Below are positions 42,479-51,907 of a stretch of DNA of 64,000 bases, in pieces; position 1 is the first letter of the stretch; the number at the start of each line of letters is the position of its first letter. The notes below the pieces were generated by a model. It ran no database searches and was not told the DNA's origin. It saw only the letters and a list, made by a program, of their open reading frames with translations. The position numbers and the translations under genes were made by a program. The stretch is from positions 3,447,966 through 3,511,965 of the forward strand of contig NZ_KZ454943.1 in NCBI RefSeq assembly GCF_002797395.1, in the 5' to 3' direction. The DNA comes from Bacillus solitudinis (lineage in GTDB: Bacteria > Bacillota > Bacilli > Bacillales > Bacillaceae_D).

Positions 42479-45400
42479 ATGTCAAAGTCTTTATTTGAAA
42501 CTCAACTAGAAAAGAAGATTATTGTGATGGACGGAGCAATGGGAACAATGCTCCAACAAGCTAATTTAACAGCTGATGATTTTGGCGGAGAAGAGTATGA
42601 AGGGTGTAACGAATATCTAAATGAAACGGCTCCGCACGTAATTGAAAACATTCACCGTGCCTATCTTGAAGCAGGTGCGGATATTGTTGCTACAAACACC
42701 TTTGGTTCTACAAACATTGTTCTAGATGATTACGACCTCGGTCATAAAGCAGAGGAACTAAGCCGATTGGCTGTAGAAATTGCCCGTAAGGTGACTGATG
42801 AATTTTCAACACCTGAATGGCCGCGCTTTGTTGCTGGTGCTATGGGTCCGACGACGAAATCATTATCCGTTACCGGTGGAGCGACTTTTGAACAATTGAT
42901 AGATTCTTATCATGAGCAGGCTCGAGGTATGATTAAAGGAGGAGTGGATGTTCTTCTTCTTGAAACGAGTCAGGATATGCGTAATGTAAAAGCGGGATAT
43001 ATTGGGATTCAACGTGCCTCGGAGGAAATGAATGTAAAATTACCATTAATTGTGTCAGGAACAATTGAACCGATGGGAACCACACTGGCTGGGCAAAACA
43101 TTGAAGCCTTTTATTTATCGCTTGAGCATATGAAACCGACCGTTGTAGGGTTAAACTGTGCGACAGGTCCAGAATTCATGCGTGACCATATTCGTTCTTT
43201 ATCTGAACTTGCGACGACATATGTTCACTGTTATCCAAACGCTGGTTTACCTGATGAAGAAGGAAATTATCACGAGTCTCCAGATTCATTAGCGAAAAAA
43301 CTGATGGCATTTGCAGAAAAGGGTTGGTTAAACCTAGTTGGTGGCTGTTGTGGGACAACCCCTGAACACATTAAAGTTATCGTTGAGCGAGTAAAGGATT
43401 ATGACCCAAGATGCATTAATGCCGACCATCCGCATGCGGTTTCGGGTATTGAACCACTCATTTATGATGATAGCATGCGTCCACTTTTCGTCGGAGAACG
43501 GACAAATGTTATCGGCTCAAGAAAGTTTAAGCGGTTGATTGCGGAAGGTAAATTTGAAGAAGCATCTGAAATTGCAAGAGGACAAGTGAAGCGTGGAGCC
43601 CATGTGATTGATGTCTGTTTAGCAGACCCTGACCGTGAAGAAATTGAAGACGTAGAGGAATTTCTCCACTATGTCGTTAACAAAGTAAAGGTACCCCTGA
43701 TGATCGATTCAACGGATGAGAAGGTCATTGAAAAAGCACTTACTTTTTCTCAAGGAAAGGCCATTATTAATTCCATTAACCTTGAGGATGGAGAAGAACG
43801 GTTTGAAGCCGTTATCCCGATCGTCAAGCGCTACGGAGCAGCAGTGGTCGTTGGAACAATTGATGAGGAAGGGATGGCTGTTTCAGCAGAACGGAAATTA
43901 GAGGTTGCCATTCGTTCTCATGATTTGCTTGTTAATAAATATGGATTAAATCCAAAGGATATTATTTTTGATCCCCTTGTTTTTCCTGTTGGAACGGGGG
44001 ACGCACAATATATTGGTTCAGCAAATGCGACAGTTGAAGGAATTCGTCTCATTAAAGAGGCGCTACCAGATTGTTTAACCATTCTAGGAGTTAGTAATGT
44101 TTCATTTGGTCTTCCTCCAGTTGGACGCGAAGTTCTAAATGCGGTGTACTTATATCACTGTACTCAAGCAGGCCTTGATTACGCAATTGTTAATACAGAA
44201 AAGCTTGAACGTTATGCTTCGATACCGGATGCTGAGAAGGAAATGTCGACAAAACTATTATTTGAAACAACAGATGAAAACTTAGCTGAGTTTACAGCGT
44301 TTTATCGAGTGAAAAAGGTCGAGAAAAAAATTGAAATATCGAACTTAACATTGGAAGAACGTCTTGCTTCTTACATTGTTGAAGGGTCTAAAGAAGGGCT
44401 TATCACTGATTTAGATAAGGCGCTAGCCACATATGAGGATCCACTTGATATTATTAATGGTCCACTTATGACAGGAATGGATGAGGTTGGGAAACTTTTC
44501 AATAATAACGAGTTAATTGTTGCTGAAGTTTTGCAAAGCGCTGAGGTGATGAAGGCGTCAGTTGCTCATTTAGAGCCTCACATGGAAAAGAAAGAAGATG
44601 ACAATGGAAAAGGGAAAATCCTTTTGGCTACTGTTAAAGGCGATGTTCATGACATTGGTAAAAACCTTGTTGAAATTATTTTAGGTAATAACGGATTTAA
44701 AATTGTTAATCTAGGTATTAAAGTCACGTCAAATGAAATTATTGAAGCGATAAATAGAGAGAATCCAATGGCAATTGGTTTATCTGGTTTACTTGTGAAA
44801 TCTGCTCAGCAAATGGTATTAACCGCTCAAGATTTAAAACAACAGCAAATCTCGATTCCAATTTTAGTTGGAGGTGCAGCCTTAACGAGAAAGTTCACCA
44901 ATACCAAAATAGCCGCTGAATATGATGGTCTTGTTCTTTACGCGAAGGATGCAATGAATGGTCTAGACCTTGCAAACCGCATTATTAAACCAGGGGAGCG
45001 AGAGAAAATTGCAACTGAGCTTAAAGAAGCAAGCGTTCGTCGGGATGAATTGAAAGCTGAAAAGCCGAAGCAAGAAGAAGTGGTCGAAGTACCGAGTCGA
45101 TCTAATGTCTCTCTTGAGGTTCCAGTCGAAGTGCCAACTGATGTAGAGCCGCATATTTTAAGGGATTATAAGCTTTCCCATTTAGAACCTTATATTAATA
45201 TGCAGATGCTCCTTGGAAAGCATCTTGGTTTACAAGGAAAAGTAAGTCGTTTATTGGCAGAAGAAGACGAGAGAGCTTTAGACTTAAAAGATAAAGTAGA
45301 TACTGTCATAGCTAGAGCGAAAAAGGAACAACTTATTCAAGCGCATGGAATGTATCAATTCTTCCCAGCACAGTCTGAGGGAAATGATGTGTTAATTTAC

Positions 45401-45922
45401 CATCCAGAAAATCAACAAGAAGTCATTGAACGTTTTTCCTTCCCGCGTCAGCAGCATGAACCTTTTTTATGTTTAGCTGATTACTTACGACCGGTATCTA
45501 GTGGGGAGATGGACTATGTTGGGTTTTTAGCAGTCACAGCCGGACAAGGAATTAGAGAAATGGCTGAGAAAGCGAAAAATGATGGGGACTACTTATTCAG
45601 CCACCTCATTCAAGCAACAGCTCTTGAAACCGCAGAAGGATTTGCTGAGCGTGTCCATCAGCAAATGCGAGATCGATGGGGATTCCCCGATTCTGCAGAC
45701 TTTACGATGGAACAACGATTTGCAGCAAAATACAAAGGGGTCCGTGTTTCATTTGGATACCCTGCATGTCCAAATCTAGAAGACCAAGAAAAGCTATTTA
45801 AACTATTAAAGCCTGAAAAAATTGGCATCCAATTAACAGAGGGCTTTATGATGGAACCGGAAGCATCAGTTACTGCGATGGTTTTTGCTCACCCAGAAGG
45901 CAGATATTTTAATGTGTTATAG
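42479..45922 (+). CDS. metH: Cobalamin-dependent methionine synthase MetH
   Basis: This 1147-residue four-module enzyme transfers the methyl of 5-methyl-THF through cobalamin to homocysteine. Modules in order are homocysteine-binding (VMDGAMGTMLQ, zinc site GGCCGTTPEH), pterin-binding (FVGERTNVIGSRKFKRLI), helical cap, B12-binding (KGDVHDIGKN with lower-ligand H724, then LSGLLVKSAQQM), and the reactivation domain (FRP-like FSFPRQQHEPFLCLADYLRP, SFGYPACPNLEDQ). The length is typical. The ATG follows GACGGAAAAT, a weak site. It is the main visible consumer of the B12 made or salvaged by the operon at 3-13 kb. Confidence 0.95.
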   Translation: MSKSLFETQLEKKIIVMDGAMGTMLQQANLTADDFGGEEYEGCNEYLNETAPHVIENIHRAYLEAGADIVATNTFGSTNIVLDDYDLGHKAEELSRLAVEIARKVTDEFSTPEWPRFVAGAMGPTTKSLSVTGGATFEQLIDSYHEQARGMIKGGVDVLLLETSQDMRNVKAGYIGIQRASEEMNVKLPLIVSGTIEPMGTTLAGQNIEAFYLSLEHMKPTVVGLNCATGPEFMRDHIRSLSELATTYVHCYPNAGLPDEEGNYHESPDSLAKKLMAFAEKGWLNLVGGCCGTTPEHIKVIVERVKDYDPRCINADHPHAVSGIEPLIYDDSMRPLFVGERTNVIGSRKFKRLIAEGKFEEASEIARGQVKRGAHVIDVCLADPDREEIEDVEEFLHYVVNKVKVPLMIDSTDEKVIEKALTFSQGKAIINSINLEDGEERFEAVIPIVKRYGAAVVVGTIDEEGMAVSAERKLEVAIRSHDLLVNKYGLNPKDIIFDPLVFPVGTGDAQYIGSANATVEGIRLIKEALPDCLTILGVSNVSFGLPPVGREVLNAVYLYHCTQAGLDYAIVNTEKLERYASIPDAEKEMSTKLLFETTDENLAEFTAFYRVKKVEKKIEISNLTLEERLASYIVEGSKEGLITDLDKALATYEDPLDIINGPLMTGMDEVGKLFNNNELIVAEVLQSAEVMKASVAHLEPHMEKKEDDNGKGKILLATVKGDVHDIGKNLVEIILGNNGFKIVNLGIKVTSNEIIEAINRENPMAIGLSGLLVKSAQQMVLTAQDLKQQQISIPILVGGAALTRKFTNTKIAAEYDGLVLYAKDAMNGLDLANRIIKPGEREKIATELKEASVRRDELKAEKPKQEEVVEVPSRSNVSLEVPVEVPTDVEPHILRDYKLSHLEPYINMQMLLGKHLGLQGKVSRLLAEEDERALDLKDKVDTVIARAKKEQLIQAHGMYQFFPAQSEGNDVLIYHPENQQEVIERFSFPRQQHEPFLCLADYLRPVSSGEMDYVGFLAVTAGQGIREMAEKAKNDGDYLFSHLIQATALETAEGFAERVHQQMRDRWGFPDSADFTMEQRFAAKYKGVRVSFGYPACPNLEDQEKLFKLLKPEKIGIQLTEGFMMEPEASVTAMVFAHPEGRYFNVL

Positions 45923-45943
45923 AAGATGTAAGTAACCACAACG

Positions 45944-45973
45944 AAAGCCGAGCGGTCTGTGCTCGGCTTTTTT
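45944..45973 (+). terminator. Terminator after metH
   Basis: A 10-bp stem AAAGCCGAGC / GCTCGGCTTT with a GGTCTGT loop is followed by TTTTTT. Confidence 0.92.
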
Positions 45974-46110
45974 GGTGTCTACTTTCCATGGGAGAAGAGA
46001 AGTTTTTTTTCCAACTTTGTATAAAAAAAGGTCTCAAACAAACACTATCCCTATCAATCATGATTGTTTAGTCATGAAACAGATTAGCATATAAGGAGGT
46101 AACGAACAGC

Positions 46111-47079
46111 ATGAAAAAAAATCTGTCTAACAAACTTCCTCTTGTCATGATTATGGCTTCCCTTTGCATAATCCTTTCATTTGCGACGCCTTCACATGCT
46201 TTTAGTGATCAGGTAATTCAACAAGGGGCGACAGGCGATGATGTTGTAGAGCTTCAATCAAGACTTCAATATATTGGATTTTACAATAAAAAAATTGACG
46301 GGGTTTACGGTTGGAGCACATATTGGGCAGTACGGAACTATCAAAATGAGTTTGGAATAGAGGTTGATGGTCTTGTAGGACCTCAGATGAAGGATATGTT
46401 ATCACGTTCAACTGATTATGATGAAGCTTTTGTTTTAAAAGCATTAAATGAAGGACGTTCTTTTACTCATTACGGAAAAACGCCCAAGAGTATACAAAAG
46501 GGACCACAAGGAAGTGCCAAAAAGCAAGGAGGAGGATCAGTAGCGCAACAACCGCAGCCTGGACAACAAGGTGGAGGAGAGACGGCACAGCAACCACCAC
46601 AGGAACAAGGAGGAGAGGTAGCGCAGCAACCACCGGCTGAACAACCAGTACCATATGACGAGGAGCCAGAAGCGCAGGATAACGAGGCAAACATCGAAAA
46701 AGCGACAAACGTTCCAGCAGGGTATTCAGACAATGACATTCAAATAATGGCCCAGGCAGTTTATGGCGAAGCGCGAGGAGAATCATATGTAGGTCAAGTC
46801 GCGATTGCAGCGGTCATTATTAACAGATTAAATAGTCCAACATTTCCCAATACCGTGTCTGGCGTTATTTTTGAACCACGTGCGTTTACAGCCGTAGCTG
46901 ATGGACAGATTTACATGCAGCCAAATGAAACTGCGCGTCGTGCAGTAGTAGATGCACTAAATGGTCAGGATCCGACCGGTAATGCATTATATTATTTTAA
47001 TCCGGATACGGCGACATCTGGATGGATTTGGTCAAGACCACAAATTAAGCGAATCGGAAAACATATTTTCTGTCATTAA
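46111..47079 (+). CDS. sleB: Spore cortex-lytic enzyme SleB
   Basis: This 322-residue exported protein has a signal peptide (~1-30, ending SHAFS), a peptidoglycan-binding domain (QGATGDDVVELQSRLQYIGFY), a low-complexity Q/P/G-rich linker (~130-200, with repeats of VAQQP and TAQQPP), and a C-terminal hydrolase_2 domain whose catalytic glutamate is in VYGEARGESYVGQVAI. SleB is a lytic transglycosylase acting on muramic-delta-lactam cortex in spore germination. The linker is long and repeat-like. GGAGG precedes the ATG. The next gene, ypeB, is its usual partner. Confidence 0.94.
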   Translation: MKKNLSNKLPLVMIMASLCIILSFATPSHAFSDQVIQQGATGDDVVELQSRLQYIGFYNKKIDGVYGWSTYWAVRNYQNEFGIEVDGLVGPQMKDMLSRSTDYDEAFVLKALNEGRSFTHYGKTPKSIQKGPQGSAKKQGGGSVAQQPQPGQQGGGETAQQPPQEQGGEVAQQPPAEQPVPYDEEPEAQDNEANIEKATNVPAGYSDNDIQIMAQAVYGEARGESYVGQVAIAAVIINRLNSPTFPNTVSGVIFEPRAFTAVADGQIYMQPNETARRAVVDALNGQDPTGNALYYFNPDTATSGWIWSRPQIKRIGKHIFCH

Positions 47080-47099
47080 TAATTCCGGAGGTGATACAT

Positions 47100-48452
47100 G
47101 TGATTCGTAATATAATTATTGGTTTACTTGCCGTAGCTGTTATTGCAACAGGATATTGGGGATTTCAAGAGCAAGAAGAGAAACAAACACTAATGTTAAG
47201 TACAGAAAGTAATTATCAAAGAGCTTTTCATGAGTTAGCGTATCATATTGATCAAATTGAAGATAATTTAGGTGGAACCCTTGCAATGAATTCTAGAAGT
47301 CAGCTGAGTCCGGCCTTAGCAGAAGCGTGGCGAGTAACAAGCTTAGCACAGGAAGATTTAGGTCAGCTTCCTTTAAATTCACTTGAATTAGGGAAAACAG
47401 AAGAATTTCTATATAAGTTAGGTAAGTTTTCATATAAGACGTCAGTTCGTGATTTGGATAAAGAGCCACTAAACGATAAAGAATACAAAACTCTGGAACA
47501 ATTATATGGCTATTCAAAAGAAATTCGAGATGAAGTTAGAAAGGCACAAGCATACATGCTAAGTAACGGTATGCGTTGGGTTGATATCGAGAAAGAAATA
47601 GCTGCTCAAAATCAGCCTATGGATAATTTAATCACCGATAATTTTGAACTAATGAACCGTTCTGTGGAGGGTTTTAGCGAAGTGGACTGGGGAGCTGGGA
47701 TGGCAGCTATCGACGATTTAAATGGCGAGTTGAAAAAAGCATTTAAGGATGGTAAAGAAATTAACGAGGTTGAAGCCGAGCAAATTGCAAGAGAATATCT
47801 AAACGTCAATGATAATGCCGTAGTAGAAGTTGCGGAGACTGGAAATGGGTTAGCCTATAAAGCGTATAGCATTGTAGTTGATGACCCTGAACACGATACA
47901 AACTACTATATGGACATGAGCGTCCAAGGTGGTCATCCAATTTGGTTTTTGCAAAACCGTCAAGTCAAAGAACAAGCGATCAGCTTGAATGAAGCGTTAG
48001 AAAAAGCCCAGGTTTTTTTAGAGGAACATGATAAAAACAATATGCAGTTAGTAAACAGTAAACAATATGATTCAATTGGTAGCTTTGAATTTGTTCATTT
48101 AGAAGGAAACGTTCGTGCCTATACAGATTTAATTAATGTTGAGGTTGCTTTAGATGATGGTGATATTGTTAGTTATGAAGCAAAGAACTACATCATTAAC
48201 CATAAAAAACGAGAGATACCAGAACCCAATTTAACGATTGAGGAAGCACGTGAAAAGTTAAATCCACGGCTTGAGGTTATGGAGGATCATCTAGCGCTAA
48301 CCGAAAATAACTTAGGGGAAGAAGTATTATGTTATGAGTTCATTGGCGTAATAAAAGATGATACGTTCCAAGTCTTTATCAACGCAGAGGACGGTAGTGA
48401 AGTTCGTGTGGATCGGCTTGATCAAGCACAACCTGTTTACAATTTTTCGTGA
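47100..48452 (+). CDS. ypeB: Spore germination protein YpeB
   Basis: This membrane-anchored spore protein of about 450 residues is needed for SleB localisation and stability. A single N-terminal helix (IIIGLLAVAVIATGYWGF) is followed by the YpeB domain and PepSY-like C-terminal repeats (EQIAREYLNVN, LEKAQVFLEEH, EEAREKLNPRLEV). The GTG at 47100 (MIRNIIIGLLAVA) is selected because CCGGAGGTG is correctly spaced and because family members begin like this. The earlier GTG at 47091 overlaps that site. It forms a two-gene operon with sleB. Confidence 0.93.
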   Translation: MIRNIIIGLLAVAVIATGYWGFQEQEEKQTLMLSTESNYQRAFHELAYHIDQIEDNLGGTLAMNSRSQLSPALAEAWRVTSLAQEDLGQLPLNSLELGKTEEFLYKLGKFSYKTSVRDLDKEPLNDKEYKTLEQLYGYSKEIRDEVRKAQAYMLSNGMRWVDIEKEIAAQNQPMDNLITDNFELMNRSVEGFSEVDWGAGMAAIDDLNGELKKAFKDGKEINEVEAEQIAREYLNVNDNAVVEVAETGNGLAYKAYSIVVDDPEHDTNYYMDMSVQGGHPIWFLQNRQVKEQAISLNEALEKAQVFLEEHDKNNMQLVNSKQYDSIGSFEFVHLEGNVRAYTDLINVEVALDDGDIVSYEAKNYIINHKKREIPEPNLTIEEAREKLNPRLEVMEDHLALTENNLGEEVLCYEFIGVIKDDTFQVFINAEDGSEVRVDRLDQAQPVYNFS

Positions 48453-48462
48453 TTTTCTTAAG

Positions 48463-48490
48463 AAGAAGCATTTGCTGCTTCTTCTTTTTC
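48463..48490 (+). terminator. Terminator after sleB-ypeB
   Basis: GAAGAAGCA and TGCTTCTTC type arms around TTTGC are followed by TTTTTC. The stem is A/G-rich but well placed. Confidence 0.72.
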
Positions 48491-48560
48491 TTGATTCATG
48501 AGATAATAGACCCAAATTAACTAATTTTAGTGAATGTTTGTATGGGGAGGAAAAGCGGAA

Positions 48561-49226
48561 GTGATTGATATTGGGTCGACCATCTTCTTAGAGCTACAAG
48601 AATTCAAAGAGGGAGAATCAAAAGTCCTTAACCTTCGTTGTCGATTAGTGGATCAAACGACGAAAAGCTTCGTCATTGATTACCCTATTAATCAAGTTAC
48701 GAATAAGCCAAATTTCTTTTTTGATGGTACTCAATTTCGTGCGTGGTTTATTGGTAAGGATGGGGCAATGTATGCGTTTGATACGGAAATAACGGGAAGA
48801 AAAAAAGGCAATATACCAGTGTTGTTGCTTAAAGACCCTGGAAAGGAAAATTATCAAAGAATTCAAAGGCGTAATTATGTTAGAGTCGAAACTTCAGCGG
48901 ATGTGGCGGTTCATCCGATAAATAATGAATTTGCGCCTTTTACCTCGGTAACGCTCGATTTAAGCGGAGGGGGAAGTGCAGTCATGATCCCAAATAACAA
49001 CACATTACCAAGTAGAGGCGAAGTGATACTTTGGGTTGTTCTCCATATGCAGACAGGGCAAATTGAGTACGTCAAAGCAAAATGTAAAATAATTCGAGTC
49101 TATAAATCCCTAAAATCTGCAAGAGAACGAGTGTCACTTCAGTTCCTAGAAATTGGTGAACGAGACCGTCAAAAAATTATTAAATACTGTTTTGAGAGAC
49201 AACTGGCTCTAAAGAGAAAAAAGTAA
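48561..49226 (+). CDS. ypfA: PilZ-domain c-di-GMP receptor / flagellar brake YpfA (DgrA-like)
   Basis: This protein of about 221 residues has an N-terminal YcgR-like domain (FVIDYPINQVTNKPNFFFDG) and a C-terminal PilZ domain carrying QRRNYVRVE (RxxxR) and LDLSGGG (DxSxxG), the c-di-GMP-binding residues. YpfA inhibits motility in B. subtilis when bound to c-di-GMP. GTG 48561 (MIDIGSTIFLE) is chosen from the family start with GGGGAGG about 10 bases upstream; ATG 48534 is the alternative. It is the conserved neighbour of cmk. Confidence 0.85.
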   Translation: MIDIGSTIFLELQEFKEGESKVLNLRCRLVDQTTKSFVIDYPINQVTNKPNFFFDGTQFRAWFIGKDGAMYAFDTEITGRKKGNIPVLLLKDPGKENYQRIQRRNYVRVETSADVAVHPINNEFAPFTSVTLDLSGGGSAVMIPNNNTLPSRGEVILWVVLHMQTGQIEYVKAKCKIIRVYKSLKSARERVSLQFLEIGERDRQKIIKYCFERQLALKRKK

Positions 49227-49388
49227 TAAATACCCTTTTCTGTGTCAATTGTTAGACCGTCTATTAAGAGTGTGATAAAATGAATAATGAATAACTTGAA
49301 AAACTTGGGCTTTATTTGGGTGAAGTGAGTAACGTTTCCTTTATAAATTGACCTAGTTTCTAGTTGTTGATGTAATTGAGGTGTAAGG

Positions 49389-50063
49389 ATGAATGCGATG
49401 AATATTGCTATTGATGGACCAGCAGGGGCTGGTAAAAGTACTGTTGCGAAGCTAGTAGCGGAGCGTCTTTCATTTTTATATATTGACACTGGTGCAATGT
49501 ATCGGACGCTCACATATGCGGCTCTGCAGGAAAAAAGAAATTTAGCAGATGGTAAAGCTTTAAGAGAGCTATTAGATAAGCTTGATATTCGATTAGTTAA
49601 TAAACAACAAGAAGAAACAACTGTTCTCTTGAATGGTCAAGATGTTTCACTAGTCATTCGGACAGCAGAGATTAATCAACATGTCTCTAAAGTAGCTAGT
49701 CATGAGCTTGTCCGAAACGAAATGGTAGAAAGACAACGGTTACTTGCTCAATCTGGGCCTGCTGTTTTAGACGGACGCGATATTGGAACTTGTGTACTAC
49801 CAAATGCAGAACTAAAAGTTTTTTTGACTGCATCTGTCGAAGAAAGGGCTCTACGTCGCCATCAAGAGGAATTGAAGAAAGGATTACCTTCGAATCTTGA
49901 TGTTTTAAAAAATGATATAGCGAGACGAGATCAGCTTGATTCTACAAGGGAGATTGCTCCTCTTAAGAAGGCGGATGATGCAATTGAAATTGATTCGACT
50001 ACTCTATCAATTTCGGAAGTTGCAGAGTCGATCGTCAATCTTGTAAAGGAGCGAATTTCTTAA
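49389..50063 (+). CDS. cmk: Cytidylate kinase
   Basis: This 224-residue nucleotide kinase phosphorylates CMP and dCMP. Its motifs are the P-loop [39 protein letters not shown], and [14 protein letters not shown]. Two starts are possible: ATG 49389 with GAGGTG 5 bases upstream, or ATG 49398 with AAGG 9 bases upstream. The stop is immediately followed by the plsC ATG, so the two are co-translated. Confidence 0.95.
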   Translation: MNAMNIAIDGPAGAGKSTVAKLVAERLSFLYIDTGAMYRTLTYAALQEKRNLADGKALRELLDKLDIRLVNKQQEETTVLLNGQDVSLVIRTAEINQHVSKVASHELVRNEMVERQRLLAQSGPAVLDGRDIGTCVLPNAELKVFLTASVEERALRRHQEELKKGLPSNLDVLKNDIARRDQLDSTREIAPLKKADDAIEIDSTTLSISEVAESIVNLVKERIS

Positions 50064-50645
50064 ATGAATATATATCAAGTCGGACAAGGTTTATCTCGAA
50101 TGTACCTTTCTACAATGTTTAAAGTTGAAGTGATTGGGAAAGAAAATATTCCTACTGAAGGTGGGGTGTTGCTATGTTGCAATCATATCAGCAATTTAGA
50201 CCCACCTTTACTTGGAGCCTATATAAAGAGAAATATTCATTATATGGCAAAGCAGGAGCTATTTGAGAAGCCAATATTAAAGACCATCCTCCCTAAGGTT
50301 GGCGCATTTCCTGTTAGACGAGGAATGAGTGATAAGCAAGCGTTAAGAAATGGGATGAATATCTTAAAAGAAGGCGGCATGATTGGTCTTTTTCCTGAAG
50401 GAACAAGAAGTAAAAATGGAACATTGGGTAAAGGCTTAGCTGGAGCGGGTTTTTTCGCTTTAAGATCAGAAGCGCAAGTCTTACCGTGTGCGATAATTGG
50501 ACCCTACAAACGGGGAGAAACATTAAAGTTAGTATATGGAAAACCGATTGATTTTCAATTAATCCGAGAAAAAAAGCTGTCAGCAGATGAGGCGACACAA
50601 ATTATTATGAACGAGATTCAAACATTAATTGACTCACATTTGTAA
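50064..50645 (+). CDS. plsC: 1-acyl-sn-glycerol-3-phosphate acyltransferase
   Basis: This 193-residue acyltransferase forms phosphatidic acid at the membrane. It has block I LLCCNHISNLDPPLL (HxxxxD), block II VGAFPVRRG, and block III LFPEGTRSKNG. Its ATG follows the cmk stop with no gap, with AAAGGAGCG upstream. The presence of plsC next to cmk occurs in several Bacillus relatives. Confidence 0.92.
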   Translation: MNIYQVGQGLSRMYLSTMFKVEVIGKENIPTEGGVLLCCNHISNLDPPLLGAYIKRNIHYMAKQELFEKPILKTILPKVGAFPVRRGMSDKQALRNGMNILKEGGMIGLFPEGTRSKNGTLGKGLAGAGFFALRSEAQVLPCAIIGPYKRGETLKLVYGKPIDFQLIREKKLSADEATQIIMNEIQTLIDSHL

Positions 50646-50743
50646 GCAATAATCGTTAAATCTCTTTCACGTCGAGTGAAGGATGTTTATAAAAATTGTT
50701 AGCTACCGCGACTGTTCTGCGGGATTGAAGGAGGCAAAAGTCA

Positions 50744-51895
50744 ATGGTCGAAGAAATGAACAATGAATTGGCAGGGATGAAGTCATTTTCTGTAGGGGAC
50801 GTTGTTTCTGGAAAAGTAACAAAGGTCGAAGATAAACAGGCGTTTGTTGATGTTGGTTTTAAGGTGGATGGTATTGTTCCAATCAGCGAGTTATCAAGCC
50901 TACACATTGAGAAAGTTAGTGATGTTATTTCTGTCGGTGATGAATTAGAGTTAAAGGTTCTTAAAAGTGAAGACGATGAACTTGTTCTCTCAAAACGTGC
51001 AGTTCAAGCAGAGAAAGCCTGGGAAGAACTTCAGCAAACGTATGATTTAGGAAACATTATTGAAGCGGAAGTGGCTGATGTTGTAAAAGGTGGCCTTGTC
51101 GTTGATGTTGGTGTACGAGGCTTTATTCCTGCCTCTCTTGTAGAGCGTCATTTTGTTGAAGATTTTTCTAATTATAAAGGGAAAACATTACGTTTAAAGG
51201 TTACAGAACTTGATAAAGAAAATAATAAGTTGATTTTATCGCAGCGAGCTGTCCTTGATGAAGAGATTCTTCAACATAAAAAAGATATTCTTGATTCTCT
51301 CCAATCTGGGGATATTGTTGAAGGAACGGTACAACGGCTGACAACTTTTGGTGTGTTTGTTGATGTAGGCGGAGTTGACGGACTTGTACATATTTCTCAA
51401 TTGGCGCATCACCGTGTAGACTCACCCTCAGAAATTGTTAAAGAAGGTGAAACGGTTAAGGTGAAGGTCTTATCTGTTGACACGGAAAGTGAACGGGTAT
51501 CTTTATCAATAAAAGATACACTACCTGGACCATGGGAAGAAGTACAAGGTAAGATTCAAACTGGTGATGTCATTGAAGGTGTAGTAAGGCGACTAGTTTC
51601 ATTTGGGGCGTTTATTGAAGTGGCGCCAGGTGTTGAAGGACTTGTACACATCTCACAAATAGCTAATCGTCACATCGGAACACCTTCAGAGGTTCTCTCG
51701 GAAGGGGAAAAGGTCGAAGCGAAAGTTCTTGATGTTAACGTTGCTGACAAGCGAATCTCTTTAAGTATTCGTGAGTTACTACAAGAAGATAATGGTGATG
51801 CCGATTATCAACAGTACGAAGCATCTAGAACTGATGAGCCAAAAGGTTTTTCACTCGGAGATATGATTGGTGACCAATTAAAAAAATACAAATAA
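50744..51895 (+). CDS. ypfD: S1-domain RNA-binding protein YpfD (RpsA-like)
   Basis: This 383-residue protein has four S1 RNA-binding repeats, each starting near GDVVSGKVTKVEDKQAFVDVG, GNIIEAEVADVVKGGLVVDVG, GDIVEGTVQRLTTFGVFVDVG or GDVIEGVVRRLVSFGAFIEV (only landmarks). Firmicute YpfD is an S1 homologue of uncertain ribosomal role. GAAGGAGG lies before the ATG. The 98-base gap upstream contains a small CCGC / GCGG hairpin (about 50707-50724), which could be a leader element. Confidence 0.9.
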   Translation: MVEEMNNELAGMKSFSVGDVVSGKVTKVEDKQAFVDVGFKVDGIVPISELSSLHIEKVSDVISVGDELELKVLKSEDDELVLSKRAVQAEKAWEELQQTYDLGNIIEAEVADVVKGGLVVDVGVRGFIPASLVERHFVEDFSNYKGKTLRLKVTELDKENNKLILSQRAVLDEEILQHKKDILDSLQSGDIVEGTVQRLTTFGVFVDVGGVDGLVHISQLAHHRVDSPSEIVKEGETVKVKVLSVDTESERVSLSIKDTLPGPWEEVQGKIQTGDVIEGVVRRLVSFGAFIEVAPGVEGLVHISQIANRHIGTPSEVLSEGEKVEAKVLDVNVADKRISLSIRELLQEDNGDADYQQYEASRTDEPKGFSLGDMIGDQLKKYK

Positions 51896-51907
51896 AAGGT
51901 GATAAAC

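Noticed and set aside
46463-46786. Long minus-strand cysteine- and proline-rich frames opposite sleB
   Set aside because: They are shadows of the Q/P/G-rich SleB linker; they have no ribosome site and are opposite a clear gene.
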